8,436 nucleotides of DNA, taken from the NCBI GenBank assembly GCA_030840415.1, contig JAVEEO010000306.1, positions 1 through 8,436 of the forward strand, in the 5' to 3' direction. Within the stretch, counting starts at the first letter, position 1. The number at the start of each line of letters is the position of its first letter. Below the pieces are notes generated by a model. The model made no database searches, was not told where the DNA came from, and saw only the letters and a program-made list of their open reading frames with translations. Below are positions 6,356 to 8,436 of the stretch, in pieces. The stretch is from Pseudonocardiales bacterium. Lineage in GTDB: Bacteria > Actinomycetota > Actinomycetes > Mycobacteriales > Jatrophihabitantaceae. Made by a program: the position numbers and the translations under genes.

Positions 6356-8436
6356 ATGACAGCAGCCCCGAGCTACCTGAGGTTTCCGCACCTGCGCGGC
6401 GACCAGCTGACCTTCGCCGCCGAGAACGACGTCTGGCTGGCCGGTGCCGACGGTGGCCAGGCCCGGCGGCTGACCGCCGAAGCGGTGCCGGTGGCGCGAC
6501 CGCGGCTGTCACCGGACGGCACCCTGCTGGCCTGGCAGTCCCGCCGCGGCGCCGAGCCCGAGGTCTACCTGATGCCGGTCGCCGGCGGCCCCGCGCGGCA
6601 GCTGACCTTCTTCGGCCACGCCAGCACGACGCTGCTCGGCTTCTCCGAGGCCGGCCAGGTGCTGGTGTGCTCGGCCGGCTCGCAGCCGTTCCGCAGTTTC
6701 GGGTGGGCCTATGCCATCGAGGTCGGCGAGGGGGCTACTCCGGCTCCTCGACGGCTGCCCTACGGCCCGGTGACCGCGGTGGCGATCGGCGACCCGGCGG
6801 TAGTGGTGGGCACCGGCAACCTGCGTGAGCCCGCCCACTGGAAGCGGTATCGAGGCGGCACGGCCGGCCGGTTGTGGCTCGACGCCGACGGCACCGGCGA
6901 GTTCGCCGAGCTGCTGGCCGAGCTGCCGGGGCCGAAGACCGCGCCGGTCTGGACCGGCGGCCGGCTGGCGTTCCTGGCCGACTTCGAGGGGCACGGCAAC
7001 GTCTACTCGGTGGCCGCCGACGGCTCGGACCTGCGCCGGCACACCGACCACGACACCTTCTACGCCCGGCAGCTGGCCGGTGACGGCAACCGGCTGGTCT
7101 ATCAGCACGCCGGCGAGTTGTGGCGGCTGGATTCGCTGGAGCCCGATTCGCAACCGCGCCGGCTCGATGTCGAACTGGCCAGCAGCCGGGCATTGCGAGC
7201 CGTGACGCCGGTGAAGGTTGCCGACCATCTCGGCGATCTCGCCGTCGACGGCACCGGCCGGGCCAGCGCGATCGAGATCCGCGGCAACATCGTCTGGCTG
7301 ACCCACCGCGACGGCCCGGCCCGGGTGGTCGCCTCCCGGCCCGGCGTCCGGCACCGGTTGCCGGCCGTGCTGGCTGATGCCGGTCCGCACGGTGAGCTCT
7401 CGATTGCCTATGTCACCGACGCCGAGGGTGAGGACGCCGTCGAGATCGCCGACGCCCGTGGGGTTCGCCGGTACGGAACCGGCCAGCTCGGCCGGGTGCT
7501 GGAACTGGTGGCGAGCCCGGACGGCAGCCGGCTGGCCGCTGCCACCCACGACGGCCGGCTGCTGAGCATCGCCACCACCGACGGTGCGATCACCGAGCTG
7601 GAGGCCAACCCCAGCGGCGACCCCCGGCAGCTGGCATTCTCGCCGGATTCGGCATGGCTGGCCTACTCCGCCGCCGAACCGATGGGCGGCGAGCTGCGCA
7701 GCATCCGGCTGGTCGAGCTCGCCACCGGCCAGATCACGCCGGTCACCTCGCACCGGTTCCTCGACACCCATCCGGTCTTCAGCTCCGACGGCAAGTACCT
7801 GGCGTTCCTGTCGGCCCGCACCTTCGACCCGGTCCATGACGGCCACGTCTTCGACCTGGCCTTTCCGCTGACCGTCCGGCCCTACCTGACCACGCTGGCT
7901 GCCGCCACCCCGTCGCCGTTCGACCCCGAGGTGCGGGGTCAGGCCGTGGGGGCCCCGGGGGCGGCAGCCGCGGACGCCGGGGTCGGTGGCGTTGCGATGC
8001 CGATCACGGTCGAGCTCGACGGCCTGGCCGAGCGAATCGTGGCATTTCCGGTCGCCGCCGGTCGGCTGGCGGACCTGCGATCGGCCGACGGTGGCTTCAT
8101 CTGGACCGACAAGCCCGTCGCCGGCGAGCTGGGCGAGTCCCGCAATCCCGGCGACGACATCCGGCCCGCTCTGCAGCGCTGGGACTTCGGCACCCGCAAG
8201 CTGGTCGAGCTGGCGGCTCGGGTGGACGACTTCGCGGTGTCGGGCGACGGCCGGAAGGTAGTGCTGCGCGACGCCAAGGCCCTCAGCCTGGTGCCTGCCG
8301 ACCGCAAGCCCGCCGAGGGTAGCGACGATGCCGTTGCGATCGATCTCGACCGGATCCGGCTCACGGTGGATCCGCCGGCCGAGTGGCGCCAGATGGTTGA
8401 CGAGACGGGCCGGCTGATGCGCGATCACTACTGGAT
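6356..8436 (+). CDS. Tricorn protease homologue (S41 family), 3' partial
   Basis: Large self-compartmentalising peptidase that degrades oligopeptides released by upstream proteases. From ATG at 6356 the frame stays open for 693 codons to the right edge; tricorn proteins are about 1,050-1,100 residues. It starts MTAAPSYLRFPHLRGDQLTF. Residues about 10-300 look like the six-bladed propeller, with repeated blade motifs such as DVWLAGADGGQARRLT, RLSPDGTLLAWQS, EVYLMPVAGGPARQLT and NVYSVAADGSDLRRHT. Residues about 310-660 look like the seven-bladed propeller (ELVASPDGSRLAAATHDG, LAFSPDSAWLAYSAAEP, VFSSDGKYLAFLSARTFDP). A Gly/Ala/Pro-rich insert at about 516-543 precedes MPITVELDGLAERIVAFPV. The last visible residues, EWRQMVDETGRLMRDHYW, open the core C1 domain. 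The PDZ domain and the Ser/His/Glu catalytic residues lie outside the window, so activity cannot be judged. There is no signal peptide, consistent with a cytosolic enzyme. It is transcribed away from the broken GNAT gene and stands apart from the carboxylase operon. Confidence 0.93.
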   Translation, partial: MTAAPSYLRFPHLRGDQLTFAAENDVWLAGADGGQARRLTAEAVPVARPRLSPDGTLLAWQSRRGAEPEVYLMPVAGGPARQLTFFGHASTTLLGFSEAGQVLVCSAGSQPFRSFGWAYAIEVGEGATPAPRRLPYGPVTAVAIGDPAVVVGTGNLREPAHWKRYRGGTAGRLWLDADGTGEFAELLAELPGPKTAPVWTGGRLAFLADFEGHGNVYSVAADGSDLRRHTDHDTFYARQLAGDGNRLVYQHAGELWRLDSLEPDSQPRRLDVELASSRALRAVTPVKVADHLGDLAVDGTGRASAIEIRGNIVWLTHRDGPARVVASRPGVRHRLPAVLADAGPHGELSIAYVTDAEGEDAVEIADARGVRRYGTGQLGRVLELVASPDGSRLAAATHDGRLLSIATTDGAITELEANPSGDPRQLAFSPDSAWLAYSAAEPMGGELRSIRLVELATGQITPVTSHRFLDTHPVFSSDGKYLAFLSARTFDPVHDGHVFDLAFPLTVRPYLTTLAAATPSPFDPEVRGQAVGAPGAAAADAGVGGVAMPITVELDGLAERIVAFPVAAGRLADLRSADGGFIWTDKPVAGELGESRNPGDDIRPALQRWDFGTRKLVELAARVDDFAVSGDGRKVVLRDAKALSLVPADRKPAEGSDDAVAIDLDRIRLTVDPPAEWRQMVDETGRLMRDHYW

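Noticed and set aside
5910..6359. Plus-strand open frames over the intergenic and GNAT region (5653-6165, 5910-6359)
   Set aside because: They have biased composition, no ribosome site and no motifs, and overlap the better-supported minus-strand gene remnants.
6206..6391. Upstream extension of the minus-strand GNAT frame to 6391
   Set aside because: It crosses the intergenic region and the start of the divergent tricorn gene; the strong ribosome site is at 6206-6221.
6509..8428. 639-codon open frame on the minus strand opposite the tricorn gene
   Set aside because: It has the same composition artefact, no recognisable domain, and sits opposite a clear two-propeller protein.

Overview
The window is very GC-rich with a strong G/C third-position bias, and its gene content is typical of a high-GC actinobacterium: a two-subunit acyl-CoA carboxylase with a fused biotin carboxylase/biotin carrier, an AtuA (DUF1446) partner, and a tricorn-type protease. 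I cannot fix the genus. The left and right edges both cut through genes.

Positions 1-5825 hold four plus-strand genes in one tightly packed, translationally coupled operon. They are the 3' part of an AtuA-family gene (1-1613), an acyl-CoA carboxylase beta (carboxyltransferase) subunit (1610-3208), the matching alpha subunit with biotin carboxylase, BT and biotin carrier domains (about 3217-5223), and a TetR-family regulator (5220-5825). Two junctions are 4-nt ATGA overlaps; the third is either a GTGA overlap or an 8-nt gap. The set resembles the Pseudomonas atu (acyclic terpene) genes and, from memory, the mycobacterial accA2/accD2 locus, whose substrate is not settled. The likely job is carboxylation of a branched or unsaturated acyl-CoA during catabolism, with the TetR protein as local repressor. 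The exact substrate cannot be read from this sequence.

Positions 5841-6205 on the minus strand hold what looks like a broken GNAT acetyltransferase gene. It has an excellent ribosome binding site and a GNAT-like N-terminus, then two frame changes and no recognisable acetyl-CoA binding core. It converges on the TetR gene with 15 nt between stop codons, where there is a weak hairpin.

Positions 6206-6355 form a 150-nt divergent intergenic region. It carries the ribosome binding site of the broken gene and, just before the next gene, a TAGGGT box placed as expected for a leaderless actinobacterial promoter.

Positions 6356-8436 hold the first 693 codons of a tricorn-protease homologue (both beta-propellers and the start of the core), open to the right edge of the window. 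All expected catalytic residues lie beyond it. I saw no tRNA, rRNA, CRISPR array, insertion sequence or phage gene. The large minus-strand open frames opposite these genes are composition artefacts. Nothing here is clearly a previously undescribed system; the best leads are the unassigned AtuA-carboxylase operon and the decayed GNAT gene.
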